Assembly (NCBI RefSeq): GCF_031179985.1
Contig: NZ_JAPSHJ010000041.1
Span: 1-35,587 of the forward strand
Direction of reading: 5' to 3'
Length of the DNA stretch: 35,587 bases
Source of the DNA: Arthrobacter sp.
GTDB lineage: Bacteria > Actinomycetota > Actinomycetes > Actinomycetales > Micrococcaceae
Made by a program: the position numbers and the translations under genes. A model generated the notes under the pieces. It was given only the letters and a program-made list of their open reading frames with translations. It had not been told where the DNA came from and searched no databases. Positions within the stretch are counted from its first letter, which is position 1, and each line of letters starts with the position of its first letter. Positions 23,530-32,120 of the stretch are shown in pieces.

Positions 23530-25590
23530 CTAGCCGCCGTAGTTGGCCAAGGCCTCTTCGATCCATCGGCCTGCCGCCGCAGCTGCATCGTCGGGCTTCA
23601 GGATCCGTACACCCCCGCCGTGCTGAGCGACGAAAGCCGGCAACCATTCTGTGCTGCCAAACCGGATTTCGGCCAGAAGTCCGGCATCTTTTCCCCCTTC
23701 AATAAGAGGCGCTGTCCGTTCCGCGTAGTAGTCCTCAGCAAGGCCGGCAGCTTGTCTGGTGAGTTGCACCGTCACGAGCGTATCGTCGTCGTTCGGGGTG
23801 AAAAGCTTGACGGGGAACCCTTCTGAGGCCTCGCCGTGGTCAGTCGCAGCCCGTCCGTTTGGACTGAGTTTCTCGATGCGGTCAAGGCGGAAGTTGCGAA
23901 GCCCCTCGACGGAGTGGCAGTAGGCCTCGAGGTACCACGTGTTGTCCAGGGAATAGAGCCGGAGAGGATCAATATCCCGTTCGGAGAAGGAGTCGCGCTG
24001 GGGTGACAGGTAGACCAGATGCAGCTGCCTGCGGGATTCAATCGCGTCCCTCGCGGTCTGCAGATGTGCGGAGTTACCGGGGCTGACTTCAGGCCCCGCC
24101 AGTGAGGCAGCCCTGAGACCTTCCTCCCCCGCAGCTGCCATCAGCTTCAGCGTTACTGACTCCAGGGCACTTCCTTCGGCCAATTCCGGCAATCCGTTGA
24201 GCGCTTCGAGGCCGGTAAGGAGGGCACACGCTTCATCAATGGTGAAGCGGACAGGCCGGTTCAGGTCCAGGTCCTGGGTGATGTAGACGTGGTCGTCCTC
24301 CCACTGGATGTCGAGCAGGTCGTCCGGATACCCCTCCGGCAGACCTGAACAGATGAGAATCCGAAGATCGTCTTCCAGTTCTTTCCTGGTCACTCCAAAG
24401 CGGTCCGCGACCTCGCGGATATGCAGGCCCTGGTTATGGACCAGGAAAGGCACCAGCTGCAGCATCCGTTGCAACTGGTCCTCCGAGGTACGCTTACGGG
24501 TCCGCTTGGCAGCGGTGTCGTCCGGGAACTCGATTGGCGGCACAGGGGTGGCCGCGAAGGCCACGGCTGCTGTGAGCCGCCTTCGGACTGAGTCCCTCAA
24601 TTCCTCCGGCAATACGACCACGACGTTGGGGCCATAGGATGCCAGTTCTTCGCCCAGCACTTCCGAATCCCGGTAAGGAACGCAGAGACGGTCCCAACCG
24701 TCGTCGGGGGTTCCTGCTTGGGGTGCAGTGTCCAGATCCCCGTCGCGGTCCGGCTCCTGCCCCGCGAGATCAGCCCTTCCAGCGTCAAACGCCAGTGCTG
24801 CCTTCTTCCGCAATCCCAGCACGCGCCCTTCACGCACATCCACGACGGCGGTCCTGAGCGGGAGCTCGGGTAGTTTGTCGAGCTCCGCGCGGGCGCTAAA
24901 GCCGGCAGGCGGTGTGTAGGAGTCCTTTTGCAGCACCGTGACGGCCGATGTGAAGCGCGAGAGCCGGAAGTACCGCTGGGCCCCACGGGAACGGTCGAAG
25001 GCGACGAGGTACCACTGGCCAAAGCGGCTGCCGAGTCCCCAGGGCTCCACGAGGCGTTCCTCTTCTTTTCCCGTTGTTCCAGCCAGATATCGGAAGCTCA
25101 CCGGATGTTGGGAGTGCATTGCCGCAACCAGGTCCTCGAAGGCTTGGCCTGGAGGTTTAATGCGTGGCTGTACGCCAGAGGGAAGTTCGGCCACGGAAGA
25201 CAGTTCACCCGTCGCCTGCAGCTTGCGCATGGCACTGAGCGCGGCCGAACCAAGCGCAGCCTGCTCCCACAGCTGGGAGGCAAGGATAAGAGCGGTGCAC
25301 TCTTCCGGAGTGAGGCTGACATCGGGCAGGCGGTTGGATTCCTTGCCGATCCGGTATCGCGTGGTGGCGGGGTCATCGGATCCCCAACCCTTGTCGGTCA
25401 CCGTTTCCACGTCGAATCCGAACTGCCGGAGATCATTCTTGTCGCGCTCAAACATCCGCCCGAAGGAGACATCGCTGCTGCCCGGGTCGTGGTAAATCTT
25501 CTCGCGCAGCTCACTGCGACGCAGCCCATACCGGGTGTTGAGGAGGGCGATGAGCAGGTTCAGGAGGCGTTCAGTACGTGAGGCGGACAC
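23530..25590 (-). CDS. pafBC: Fused PafB-PafC WYL-domain transcriptional regulator (PafBC)
   Basis: 686 residues from GTG 25590, about twice a single PafB or PafC. The two halves repeat the same order. Half 1: winged helix (about 1-60, SRTERLLNLLIALLNTRYGLRRSELREKI), WYL domain with QWYLVAFD (193-195) and a C-terminal extension. Half 2: helix-turn-helix (about 375-415, LHIREVADRFGVTRKELEDDL), WYL domain with TWYLEAY (552-554) and NFRLDRIEKL, then the WCX-like end. PafBC activates DNA-damage genes including recA, independently of LexA, in mycobacteria; the natural fusion is known from Arthrobacter. It follows the Pup-proteasome genes as elsewhere. TAACGT lies 7 bases before the GTG, and the longer frame to 25701 is judged non-coding. 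Confidence 0.92.
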   Translation of the reverse strand: MSASRTERLLNLLIALLNTRYGLRRSELREKIYHDPGSSDVSFGRMFERDKNDLRQFGFDVETVTDKGWGSDDPATTRYRIGKESNRLPDVSLTPEECTALILASQLWEQAALGSAALSAMRKLQATGELSSVAELPSGVQPRIKPPGQAFEDLVAAMHSQHPVSFRYLAGTTGKEEERLVEPWGLGSRFGQWYLVAFDRSRGAQRYFRLSRFTSAVTVLQKDSYTPPAGFSARAELDKLPELPLRTAVVDVREGRVLGLRKKAALAFDAGRADLAGQEPDRDGDLDTAPQAGTPDDGWDRLCVPYRDSEVLGEELASYGPNVVVVLPEELRDSVRRRLTAAVAFAATPVPPIEFPDDTAAKRTRKRTSEDQLQRMLQLVPFLVHNQGLHIREVADRFGVTRKELEDDLRILICSGLPEGYPDDLLDIQWEDDHVYITQDLDLNRPVRFTIDEACALLTGLEALNGLPELAEGSALESVTLKLMAAAGEEGLRAASLAGPEVSPGNSAHLQTARDAIESRRQLHLVYLSPQRDSFSERDIDPLRLYSLDNTWYLEAYCHSVEGLRNFRLDRIEKLSPNGRAATDHGEASEGFPVKLFTPNDDDTLVTVQLTRQAAGLAEDYYAERTAPLIEGGKDAGLLAEIRFGSTEWLPAFVAQHGGGVRILKPDDAAAAAGRWIEEALANYGG

Positions 25591-25597
25591 CCCATCA

Positions 25598-25603
25598 ACG
25601 TTA
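25598..25603 (-). promoter_or_regulatory. -10-like box 7 bases before the pafBC start
   Basis: TAACGT on the minus strand is 7 bases before GTG 25590, with no Shine-Dalgarno. Only a weak TGCGTT could serve as -35, 18 bases upstream. It fits the leaderless pattern seen at other genes here. Confidence 0.35.
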
Positions 25604-25605
25604 CT

Positions 25606-25677
25606 AAAAACCGCTTGCTGAAACGCAGGAAGCGCGGCCGCAATCGGAAATACAGCTCCGATTGTTACCGCGCTTCC
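25606..25677 (-). promoter_or_regulatory. Nested hairpin and overlapping terminator-like hairpin ahead of pafBC
   Basis: A large stem forms from 25628-25637 with 25668-25677 (10 bp perfect) and 25641-25648 with 25657-25664 (8 bp perfect), separated by a 3x3 internal loop. In the minus-strand RNA its 3' arm overlaps the 5' arm of a second, weaker hairpin (25630-25634 with 25612-25616, plus CTG/CAG inside), which is followed by five T at 25610-25606. The two stems cannot form together. It may be the terminator of the FKBP gene or a read-through control for pafBC. Confidence 0.55.
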
Positions 25678-25717
25678 AGGCTCCGTGGGCTGATCGCCCA
25701 ACCGTGTTTACCGCTGC

Positions 25718-26113
25718 TTAGCGCACGCCTACCAGGTCAACAACGAAGATGAGTGCCTCGTTGGGGGCGATAGCGTTTCCGGCGCCACGGGAACCGTAGG
25801 CAAGCTCTGAGGGGATTTCCAGCCGGCGTCGGCCGCCGACCTTCATGCCCAGCAGGCCCTGGTCCCAGCCCTGGATAACCTGGCCGACGCCCACCTTGAA
25901 GTCCAGCGGTGCTCCGCGGCCCCAGGACGCATCGAATTCTTCGCCGGTGGACCAGGCAACACCAACGTAGTGCGTTGATACGGTGTCACCACGCTTGGCT
26001 TCGGCGCCGTCGCCCTCGATGAGGTCTGTAATCACCAGTTCAGTGGGGACATCGCCCTCAGGGAAGTCAATTTCAGGCTTCTGGCGGTCGAAATCACGCT
26101 GACCAAATGACAT
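25718..26113 (-). CDS. FKBP-type peptidyl-prolyl cis-trans isomerase (cytoplasmic)
   Basis: 131 residues with one FKBP domain (about 25-131). The active-site features are present: VSTHYVGVAWSTGEEFDASWGRG with Tyr and Phe/Asp, GQVIQGWDQGLLGMKVGGRRRLEIPSELAYG with the pocket Val-Ile-Trp, and a final FVVDLVGVR strand. It accelerates proline isomerisation and may act as a chaperone in the cytoplasm; there is no signal peptide. AAAGGAG upstream of ATG 26113 is a strong ribosome binding site. It lies 39 bases after a second, lipoprotein FKBP gene, so the pair are probably co-transcribed. Confidence 0.93.
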   Translation of the reverse strand: MSFGQRDFDRQKPEIDFPEGDVPTELVITDLIEGDGAEAKRGDTVSTHYVGVAWSTGEEFDASWGRGAPLDFKVGVGQVIQGWDQGLLGMKVGGRRRLEIPSELAYGSRGAGNAIAPNEALIFVVDLVGVR

Positions 26114-26152
26114 GGTTGCTCCTTTTGTTCGGGGTGGGACTGTGAGGATTGT

Positions 26153-27082
26153 TTACTTAACGCCGAGGATATCGACGACGAACACGAGGTCGCCCTTGGC
26201 TTCGCCCTGCGGCTTGTCGCCGTACGCCAAATCCTTGGGAATGACCAGCAGCACGCGGGATCCGACCGTCTTACCGGCCAGTCCCTGTGACCAGCCCTTG
26301 ATAACGCCGTCCAGGCGGAAGCTGGCTTTTTCGCCGCGATCGTAGCTGGAGTCGAACTTCGTGGCGCCTACCAGGGTCACACCCACGTAGTTAACCGTGA
26401 GGGTGTCGGTGGCCTTAACTTCCTGGCCCTTGCCCTTGATGAGGTCCTGGGAGATGAGCTCCTTGGGGGCCGCAACGCCGTCGACGTTAATCTCGGGGAT
26501 ACCCTTGTCGTTTTCCTTCACAGTGGGAAGGCCGGCCGGAGGCGTGACGGTGTCACCCTCTGGCTTGTCCAGAACCGGCGGGGCGTCCTTGGAGGACAGC
26601 ATCTTCACAACCAGGAGTTGGGTTGGCTGTGCCTCTCCGCCCTGGGCTGCAGCCTGTCCTGGGATGCCGATTGCCAGATAGGACCCGATCTTCGCGCCCA
26701 CGAATGCGTTGAAAATGGCGGGGTTGCTTGTTTTGAACTCTTCGTTCAGTTCGATGGGCAGAGGCTCCCCCTCGAAGGTGTCATCCAGCTTGGAACCGTC
26801 CTTGCCGCTGAGGGCGAGGATGGACACTTCGGCTATCTGATTGGCTTTGACTGATTCGCCATCGCCTTCCTTGACCACCTTTACGGTGGGTTCTGCGACA
26901 TCCAGCGGCTTGGTGAACTCAACACCCGGCGCTTTCTTGTCTCCATTTTCAGTGAGCTTCAGGGTGTCGAGCTTTGCTGTTTCACCCGCGGATTGACTTG
27001 TTGGCTCGGGAGCGGCAGCTGGTCCGCCGCACGCGGTCAGCAGCAGCAGTCCGGGAATGAGAATTGCTAGTATTCGGCGCAC
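26153..27082 (-). CDS. Exported FKBP-type peptidyl-prolyl isomerase lipoprotein
   Basis: 309 residues from GTG 27082. A short type II signal peptide has lipobox LTAC (Cys18) and an Ala/Pro/Ser/Thr-rich linker. The C-terminal half (about 200-309) is a canonical FKBP domain: LTVNYVGVTLVGATKFDSSYDRG, GVIKGWSQGLAGKTVGSRVLLVIPKDLAYG, VFVVDILGVK. The first half (about 65-170) has the same layout in degraded form (VSILALSGKDGSKLDDTFEGE, NAFVGAKIGSYLAIGIPGQ), without the key pocket Trp and Tyr residues, so it is likely a catalytically dead copy. It should fold secreted proteins at the outer face of the membrane. It is 110 bases downstream of pafA. Confidence 0.9.
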   Translation of the reverse strand: MRRILAILIPGLLLLTACGGPAAAPEPTSQSAGETAKLDTLKLTENGDKKAPGVEFTKPLDVAEPTVKVVKEGDGESVKANQIAEVSILALSGKDGSKLDDTFEGEPLPIELNEEFKTSNPAIFNAFVGAKIGSYLAIGIPGQAAAQGGEAQPTQLLVVKMLSSKDAPPVLDKPEGDTVTPPAGLPTVKENDKGIPEINVDGVAAPKELISQDLIKGKGQEVKATDTLTVNYVGVTLVGATKFDSSYDRGEKASFRLDGVIKGWSQGLAGKTVGSRVLLVIPKDLAYGDKPQGEAKGDLVFVVDILGVK

Positions 27083-27192
27083 GTAAGAACTTTCGTCGGG
27101 GCAAGATGGACGTCATGCCGGCATCAGGCTCGCGGCAGAACAAGGGTGGCCGCATAAACGGCCCCATCCAGCTTAACCCCTGAAGCTGGGTA

Positions 27193-28557
27193 TCAGCCCA
27201 TAGAGTCCAGAAGCGCATCCACCCGGTCGTCAATGCTGCGGAACGGATCCTTGCACAGAATGGTCTGATGCGCCCTGTCATTCAGCTTCAGGTGGACCCA
27301 GTCAACGGTGTAGTCCCGGCCCAGCTCCTGGGCCCTTCGGACGAAGTCTCCACGTAGTTTGGCCCTGGTGGTCTGCGGCGGGGCGTCCACGGCGTCCTTG
27401 ATATCGATGTCCCCTACCAGGCGCCGAGTGGCTCCCCTGGACTGGAGCAGATAAAAGAGCCCTCGCGAGCGGGAAATGTCATGGTAGGTAAGGTCCAGTT
27501 GGGCAATCCGGGGAGCGTCGAGTCCGAGGCCGTGGCGCTCACGGTAAGTGTCCATCAGCTTTTTCTTGATGGCCCAGTCAATTTCGGTATCGATGGTCCG
27601 GGTGTCACCGCTTTCGATCGCATCGAGGGTGCGTCGCCACAGATCAAGGATCAGCGGCACGTGCGGATTATGGGCGCCATTCTCGGAGACGAAGGCGGTC
27701 ACTTTGCTCAGGTACTCATGTTGGATCTCCAGGGCAGTGAGCTGCCTGCCGTTGGCGAGTCGGACAAGGGCCCTGCCGGTGAGGTCGTGGGAGATCTCCC
27801 GGATGCTTCGGATGGGGTTTTCCATTCGCATGTCGCGCATGATCACCCCGGCCTCAATCATCCGCAGAAGCAGGTCCACAGTACCTATCTTGAGCAGCGC
27901 GGTGGTTTCCGACATGTTGGAATCACCCACAATGACATGGAGGCGCCGATAGAATTCGGCGTCCGCATGAGGCTCGTCCCGGGTGTTGATGATGGGCCGG
28001 GACCTGGTGGTGGCGGAGGAAACACCTTCCCAGATGTGGTCTGCCCGTTGCGAGAAAGCGAAGGTCGCCCCGTGCGGAGTCTTCAAAATTTTTCCGGCAC
28101 CGGCAATGAGCTGACGGGTAACCAGAAAAGGGATGAGGATTTCCGCGAGCCTGGAGAACTCGCCACGGCGTGGAATCAGGTAGTTCTCATGGCTGCCGTA
28201 TGAATTGCCGGCAGAGTCGGTGTTGTTCTTGAAGAGATATACCGTGCCGTTGAAGCCCTCGGCGGCCAAACGGGCCTGGGCTTCATCGACCAGGTCATCG
28301 AGGATCAGCTCTCCGGCGCGGTCGTGCGCTATCAACTGAGCCAAGTCATCACATTCAGCCGTGGCGTACTCAGGGTGTGAGCCGACGTCCAGATACAACC
28401 GGGAACCGTTAGTGAGGAACACGTTGGAGGACCTGCCCCAACTCACCACTTTGCGAAATAGGTAGCGTGCCACTTCCTCAGGAGCCAACGGCCGAGAATC
28501 CGGGCTGGAGTAGGAAATGCCAAACTCCGTTTCGATGCCAAAAATCCGTTTGTCCAT
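27193..28557 (-). CDS. pafA: Pup-protein ligase PafA
   Basis: 454 residues, as in mycobacteria (452). The glutamine-synthetase-like fold shows the N-terminal GIETEFGI strand with Glu9 (metal/ATP), the catalytic Asp57 in [16 protein letters not shown], the [18 protein letters not shown] loop and the [22 protein letters not shown] strand. It uses ATP to phosphorylate the C-terminal Glu of deamidated Pup and joins it to lysines of target proteins. It lacks the long N-terminal insertion that marks the paralogue Dop, encoded 5' in the same cluster. The start is one base after the prcA stop (TGACATG), with GAGGGGAAC inside prcA as the ribosome binding site, so the two are translationally coupled. 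Confidence 0.97.
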   Translation of the reverse strand: MDKRIFGIETEFGISYSSPDSRPLAPEEVARYLFRKVVSWGRSSNVFLTNGSRLYLDVGSHPEYATAECDDLAQLIAHDRAGELILDDLVDEAQARLAAEGFNGTVYLFKNNTDSAGNSYGSHENYLIPRRGEFSRLAEILIPFLVTRQLIAGAGKILKTPHGATFAFSQRADHIWEGVSSATTRSRPIINTRDEPHADAEFYRRLHVIVGDSNMSETTALLKIGTVDLLLRMIEAGVIMRDMRMENPIRSIREISHDLTGRALVRLANGRQLTALEIQHEYLSKVTAFVSENGAHNPHVPLILDLWRRTLDAIESGDTRTIDTEIDWAIKKKLMDTYRERHGLGLDAPRIAQLDLTYHDISRSRGLFYLLQSRGATRRLVGDIDIKDAVDAPPQTTRAKLRGDFVRRAQELGRDYTVDWVHLKLNDRAHQTILCKDPFRSIDDRVDALLDSMG

Positions 28558-28558
28558 G

Positions 28559-29266
28559 TCAGTTCCCCTCGGCTAGGAGTTCCGCGATCTCTGCGTCTCC
28601 AAGCCGGCGGAACGCCCGGCGCGTGCCGAGTGCAGTCTCCGATTCCCGGTGCAGGACCGCTACTTCAACAGCCGAGGGAGGCAAGGCCGAAGCGTCCTTG
28701 TCAGTGACAAGACCGCGCATGGCCAAGCGGACGGCGCCGGCAAGGTCAAGTTCCCGCTGCCAGCCTGCTTCGACGGCTGCCGAGACCTGTTCGGCCTGAC
28801 CGCCCATCACGATGAAACCCTTTTCGTCCGCGATGGAACCGTCGAAGGTCAACCGGTACAGATGGTCCTCATCCTGGCGGCTGGCCACCTCCACGACAGC
28901 GAGCTCCACCTCGAAGGGTTTCTGTTCAGCGGTGAAGACCGCCCCGAGGCTCTGGGCATAGACGCTGGCCAAGCCCCTTGCGGTAACGTCCTCACGATCG
29001 TAGGAATACCCGCGTACGTCCGCGTACCTCACACCCGCCTGGCGGAGGCTTTCAAACTCGTTGTACTTTCCGACGGCGGCAAAGGCGATCTTGTCGTAGA
29101 TTTCGCCGATCTTGTGGAGGGAAGGCGATGGGTTCTCGGCAACAAGGGCTATCCCGTCAGCGCCGCTGATGACCACGACGGACCTGCCGCGTGCGATGCC
29201 TTTCCGTGCGAAGTCCGCACGGTCCTTCATCAGCTGTTCGGGAGATACATAAAACTGCTGGGTCAT
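28559..29266 (-). CDS. prcA: Proteasome subunit alpha
   Basis: 235 residues. The N-terminal gate and helix H0 ([29 protein letters not shown]) and the alpha-subunit core ([35 protein letters not shown]) are clear. As expected for an alpha subunit there is no N-terminal catalytic Thr. Seven copies form each outer ring of the 20S core and control entry through the gate, which ARC opens. The start is one base after the prcB stop (TGAGATG) and the stop is one base before pafA, giving three tightly packed genes. Stoichiometric translation of prcB and prcA is the likely reason. Confidence 0.97.
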   Translation of the reverse strand: MTQQFYVSPEQLMKDRADFARKGIARGRSVVVISGADGIALVAENPSPSLHKIGEIYDKIAFAAVGKYNEFESLRQAGVRYADVRGYSYDREDVTARGLASVYAQSLGAVFTAEQKPFEVELAVVEVASRQDEDHLYRLTFDGSIADEKGFIVMGGQAEQVSAAVEAGWQRELDLAGAVRLAMRGLVTDKDASALPPSAVEVAVLHRESETALGTRRAFRRLGDAEIAELLAEGN

Positions 29267-29267
29267 C

Positions 29268-30092
29268 TCAGGACTCCCTGTGAGCCGAAGCCCGTGACTC
29301 TATGACCCGTTGCGCGGCTTCGGCCAGGACGGCCTCAGGGACACGGCGGGCACCTGCACGGTTCACCGTGTACACCACCGGCCATAGCTGCCGGACTGGA
29401 TCCGGGCCACCTGTGGCGGAATCGTCGTCGGCCGCGTCATACAGGGATTCCACAGCCACCCGGATGGCTTCATCCTCGGAGATGTTCGGACTCCACAGTT
29501 TCTTGAGTGCCCCCCGGGCGAACATGGAGCCGGACCCTACCGTGTGGTGTTCCTGTTCCTCGTAGCGCCCTCCGGTGACGTCGTAGGAAAACAGCCGGCC
29601 CACTCCCGCCTGAGTGTCGAAGCCGGCAAACAGTGGAATCACGGCGAGCCCCTGCAAAGCCATGGGCAGGTTTCCCCTGATCATGGCGCCCAGCCTGTTG
29701 GCCTTGCCGTCCAGGCTGAGCAATGTGCCTTCGATTTTTTCATAGTGCTCGAGTTCCACCTGAAACAACCTGGTGATATCGATGGCAATCCCTGCGGTAC
29801 CGGCGATACCAAGCACCGAGTACTGGTCTGCGGGGAAAACTTTCTCGATGTGGCGGCTGGCAATGATGTTTCCCATGGTGGCGCGGCGGTCTCCGGCCAT
29901 GAGCACGCCGCCGGCATACGTCAGGGCAACAATGGTGGTGGCGTGTGGAACCTGCGGCGGCTGGGTGGACCCGGCCTGCGGCGTTGGAAGAGGATTGTTG
30001 AAGGGCAGCAGTCCTGGCCTGTCGCGTTGCAGGTGTTCGGTGAACGATGACGTCGCATTGGCCGCTACCTGGTTGGCTGTAGTTTCCTGCAC
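29268..30092 (-). CDS. prcB: Proteasome subunit beta (precursor)
   Basis: 274 residues from GTG 30092, with GAAGGAG 7 bases upstream. A 51-residue propeptide ends at HA, giving mature Thr52 in [11 protein letters not shown] as the N-terminal nucleophile. Supporting residues are Asp68 in GDRRATMGN and Lys84 in IEKVFP, matching Asp17 and Lys33 of the mature numbering. The propeptide helps assembly and is removed autocatalytically. The residue before the catalytic Thr is Ala here, where Gly is found in M. tuberculosis. Beta rings form the proteolytic chamber. The gene is 66 bases after pup and one base before prcA. Confidence 0.97.
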   Translation of the reverse strand: MQETTANQVAANATSSFTEHLQRDRPGLLPFNNPLPTPQAGSTQPPQVPHATTIVALTYAGGVLMAGDRRATMGNIIASRHIEKVFPADQYSVLGIAGTAGIAIDITRLFQVELEHYEKIEGTLLSLDGKANRLGAMIRGNLPMALQGLAVIPLFAGFDTQAGVGRLFSYDVTGGRYEEQEHHTVGSGSMFARGALKKLWSPNISEDEAIRVAVESLYDAADDDSATGGPDPVRQLWPVVYTVNRAGARRVPEAVLAEAAQRVIESRASAHRES

Positions 30093-30158
30093 TGCTGCAC
30101 TCCTTCAACGTGGTGAATCAACGTTTTCCTCACCCATCGGGCACTGGGGCTCGTCCGC

Positions 30159-30362
30159 TTATTGGCCACCCTTTTGGACGAAGGCCCGAACGAATTCCTC
30201 AGCATTGGATTCGAGGACTCCGTCGATTTCGTCCAGAAGGTCGTCAACGCCTTGTGTGGCGGCTGACGCCTGGGCTTCCGCAGGAGCGGGAGGGGTTGCG
30301 GGGATATCCTCGTCAACTTCACTATCCCGTGACTGCGGATGTTGCTGCTCCTGGCCTGCCAT
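30159..30362 (-). CDS. pup: Prokaryotic ubiquitin-like protein Pup
   Basis: 67 residues, intrinsically disordered in composition, ending in GGQ. The C-terminal half carries the conserved ligase- and ARC-binding helix (GVDDLLDEIDGVLESNAEEFVRAFVQKGGQ). The final Gln must be deamidated to Glu by Dop before PafA can attach it to lysines. The N-terminal part is rich in Gln, Pro and Ala and is used to thread substrates into the proteasome. AGGAGG, 4 bases before ATG 30362, is the strongest ribosome binding site in the window, fitting high expression. A 5-bp stem (30380-30384 with 30396-30400) lies just upstream of it. Confidence 0.97.
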   Translation of the reverse strand: MAGQEQQHPQSRDSEVDEDIPATPPAPAEAQASAATQGVDDLLDEIDGVLESNAEEFVRAFVQKGGQ

Positions 30363-30446
30363 TGTTCCTCCTTCTGAGAGTCCCCAATTCCTGCAGGGAC
30401 ATCCTGTAAGCCAATAGTGCCATGCCAGAGGCCCCTGCGGGTGGCT

Positions 30447-32120
30447 TTATCCGGGTGGCGGAGTGGTGCCCAGTCCCAGGAGCTCCGCGAGGAAGGGCGC
30501 GGCCTCGTGATGACGGGCAAACAGTCCGCCCGTGAGTGCTTCGGTGCCGCGCAGTGGTTCCCGCGTGGGTACGCGTTGGAGCCGTCCGTAACCCGGAACG
30601 TCGAAGATGACCGAGTCCCAGCTGGCCCCAACAACGTCTTTGCTGAAGCTGCTGACGCAGCGTCCCCGGAAGTACGCCCTTGTGTCTGACGGCGGCTCAG
30701 CCACCGCACGGGCAATGGCCTGGCCATCCACGATGCGCTGCATACGGTTCCTGGACAAAAGCCGGTGGTACAAACCCTTTTCGGGACGGATGTCCGCCCA
30801 TTGCAGATCGATCAGTCCCAGGCGTGCGTTGTCCCAGTTGAGCCCGTCCCGCTGCCGGTAACCCTCCAGCAGTGAAAGCTTGGCGAGCCACTCCACCGAG
30901 GAAGCTGCGGCGTCGCGGTTGTTGTCCAGTTGGCTGAGCGTTGCCGCCCAGCGCTCAAGGACTGCGTGCGTGTGACCGTCCCCGTCCACCGCGTCAGCCA
31001 CTCCGGCGTCCTGCGAGAGCTTCGCGGCGGCCTCGTGGTACATCCATTGAAGGTCCAGGGCTGTCACTCGCCGGCCGTCGAGAAGCCGGATGGTGGCTGT
31101 CAGGGAGGTGTCATGGCTGACAGCCTGGAGGGCCGCTACAGGTTCGTGGACTTCCACTTTGGGGGCCAGGCCCGCCTCGATGAGGCTGAGCACCATCGCC
31201 GTGGTACCGAACTTCAGGTAGTTCGAGGTCTGGCTGAGGTTGGCATCACCAATGATGACGTGCAGCCGCCGGTATTTGTCAGCTGTGGCGTGGGGTTCGT
31301 CGCGGGTGTTGATAATGGGGCGGCGGATGGTGGTTTCCAAACCCACTTCGGCTTCAAAAAAGTCGGCACGCTGGCTGATCTGGTAGCCGGGCCGGGAGCT
31401 GTCCTGCCCCAGCCCCACCCGTCCCGCTCCACAGACAATCTGCCGGGAAACAAAGAACGGCGTCAGCCCCCTGACAATGTCCCCGAAGGGAACGGAGCGC
31501 GGCATGAGGTAGTTTTCGTGCGAGCCGTAGGAGACGGACTTGTTGTCAGTGTTGTTCTTATACAGGTTGATGGGCGGCAGGGTAGGGTCAGCGGCCAGGC
31601 GCCGGACTGCCGCCAGCACCACAAGGTCACCGGCAGCATCCCAAGCCACCGCATCACGCGGGTTGGTCACTTCGGGGCTGGAGTATTCGGGGTGGGCATG
31701 ATCCACATACAGCCTGGCCCCGTTCCCGAGGACCATGTTCATGAGCAGCGAGCCGGATTCGTCGTCGCCATCATGGTCCAGCTCGTCACGACCGTAGGCC
31801 ATGGCAATGGCCTCCGCGTCGAGGACCGGCGGCTGGTCCGTCAGCTGACTCGGATCCGCGGAGGTGCGTTCCACCGTCCAGCCCCTGGCATCGTGCAGGG
31901 GCTCCTCATCCGTATAATCCCAGCGCGTCTCCGCTCCCCCGGCCGCACGCTGCCTGGTGACCTGGGCATAGGCCTGGATCACGCGGGCGGACATCATGGT
32001 GGCATTGGCTCCAGGCGCAGAGGGAGCATGGATACCGTACTCTGTCTCCGAACCCATCACTCTCATGGCGCCGCCCGACGGCAGGGCAGAGCCTGGAGCG
32101 CGTTCGGGGCGGGCTGTCAC
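30447..32120 (-). CDS. dop: Deamidase/depupylase Dop
   Basis: 557 residues from GTG 32120, which overlaps the arc stop as GTGA. An internal ATG at 32066 ([13 protein letters not shown]) would give 539 residues and is an alternative. The fold is that of Paf[10 protein letters not shown] (metal Glu), Asp140 in [37 protein letters not shown] and [22 protein letters not shown]. The Dop-specific long insertion between the first strand and the Asp is present (about residues 40-128). It converts the Pup C-terminal Gln to Glu, and also removes Pup from conjugates. It lies between arc and pup in the standard order, 84 bases before pup. Confidence 0.96.
   Translation of the reverse strand: MTARPERAPGSALPSGGAMRVMGSETEYGIHAPSAPGANATMMSARVIQAYAQVTRQRAAGGAETRWDYTDEEPLHDARGWTVERTSADPSQLTDQPPVLDAEAIAMAYGRDELDHDGDDESGSLLMNMVLGNGARLYVDHAHPEYSSPEVTNPRDAVAWDAAGDLVVLAAVRRLAADPTLPPINLYKNNTDNKSVSYGSHENYLMPRSVPFGDIVRGLTPFFVSRQIVCGAGRVGLGQDSSRPGYQISQRADFFEAEVGLETTIRRPIINTRDEPHATADKYRRLHVIIGDANLSQTSNYLKFGTTAMVLSLIEAGLAPKVEVHEPVAALQAVSHDTSLTATIRLLDGRRVTALDLQWMYHEAAAKLSQDAGVADAVDGDGHTHAVLERWAATLSQLDNNRDAAASSVEWLAKLSLLEGYRQRDGLNWDNARLGLIDLQWADIRPEKGLYHRLLSRNRMQRIVDGQAIARAVAEPPSDTRAYFRGRCVSSFSKDVVGASWDSVIFDVPGYGRLQRVPTREPLRGTEALTGGLFARHHEAAPFLAELLGLGTTPPPG

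Noticed and set aside
27168..27189. 7-bp inverted repeat just after the pafA stop
   Set aside because: It has an 8-base loop and no T-run, too weak to call a terminator without data.
28697..28711. Perfect 15-base palindrome CTTGTCAGTGACAAG
   Set aside because: It is inside prcA coding sequence (LVTDKD) far from any start, so it is probably chance.
31546..31568. TTGTCAGTG followed by TATACA, resembling a PafBC (RecA-NDp) promoter
   Set aside because: It lies inside dop, where it encodes the conserved NNTDN loop, the spacer is 7 where I recall 8, and no plus-strand gene follows.
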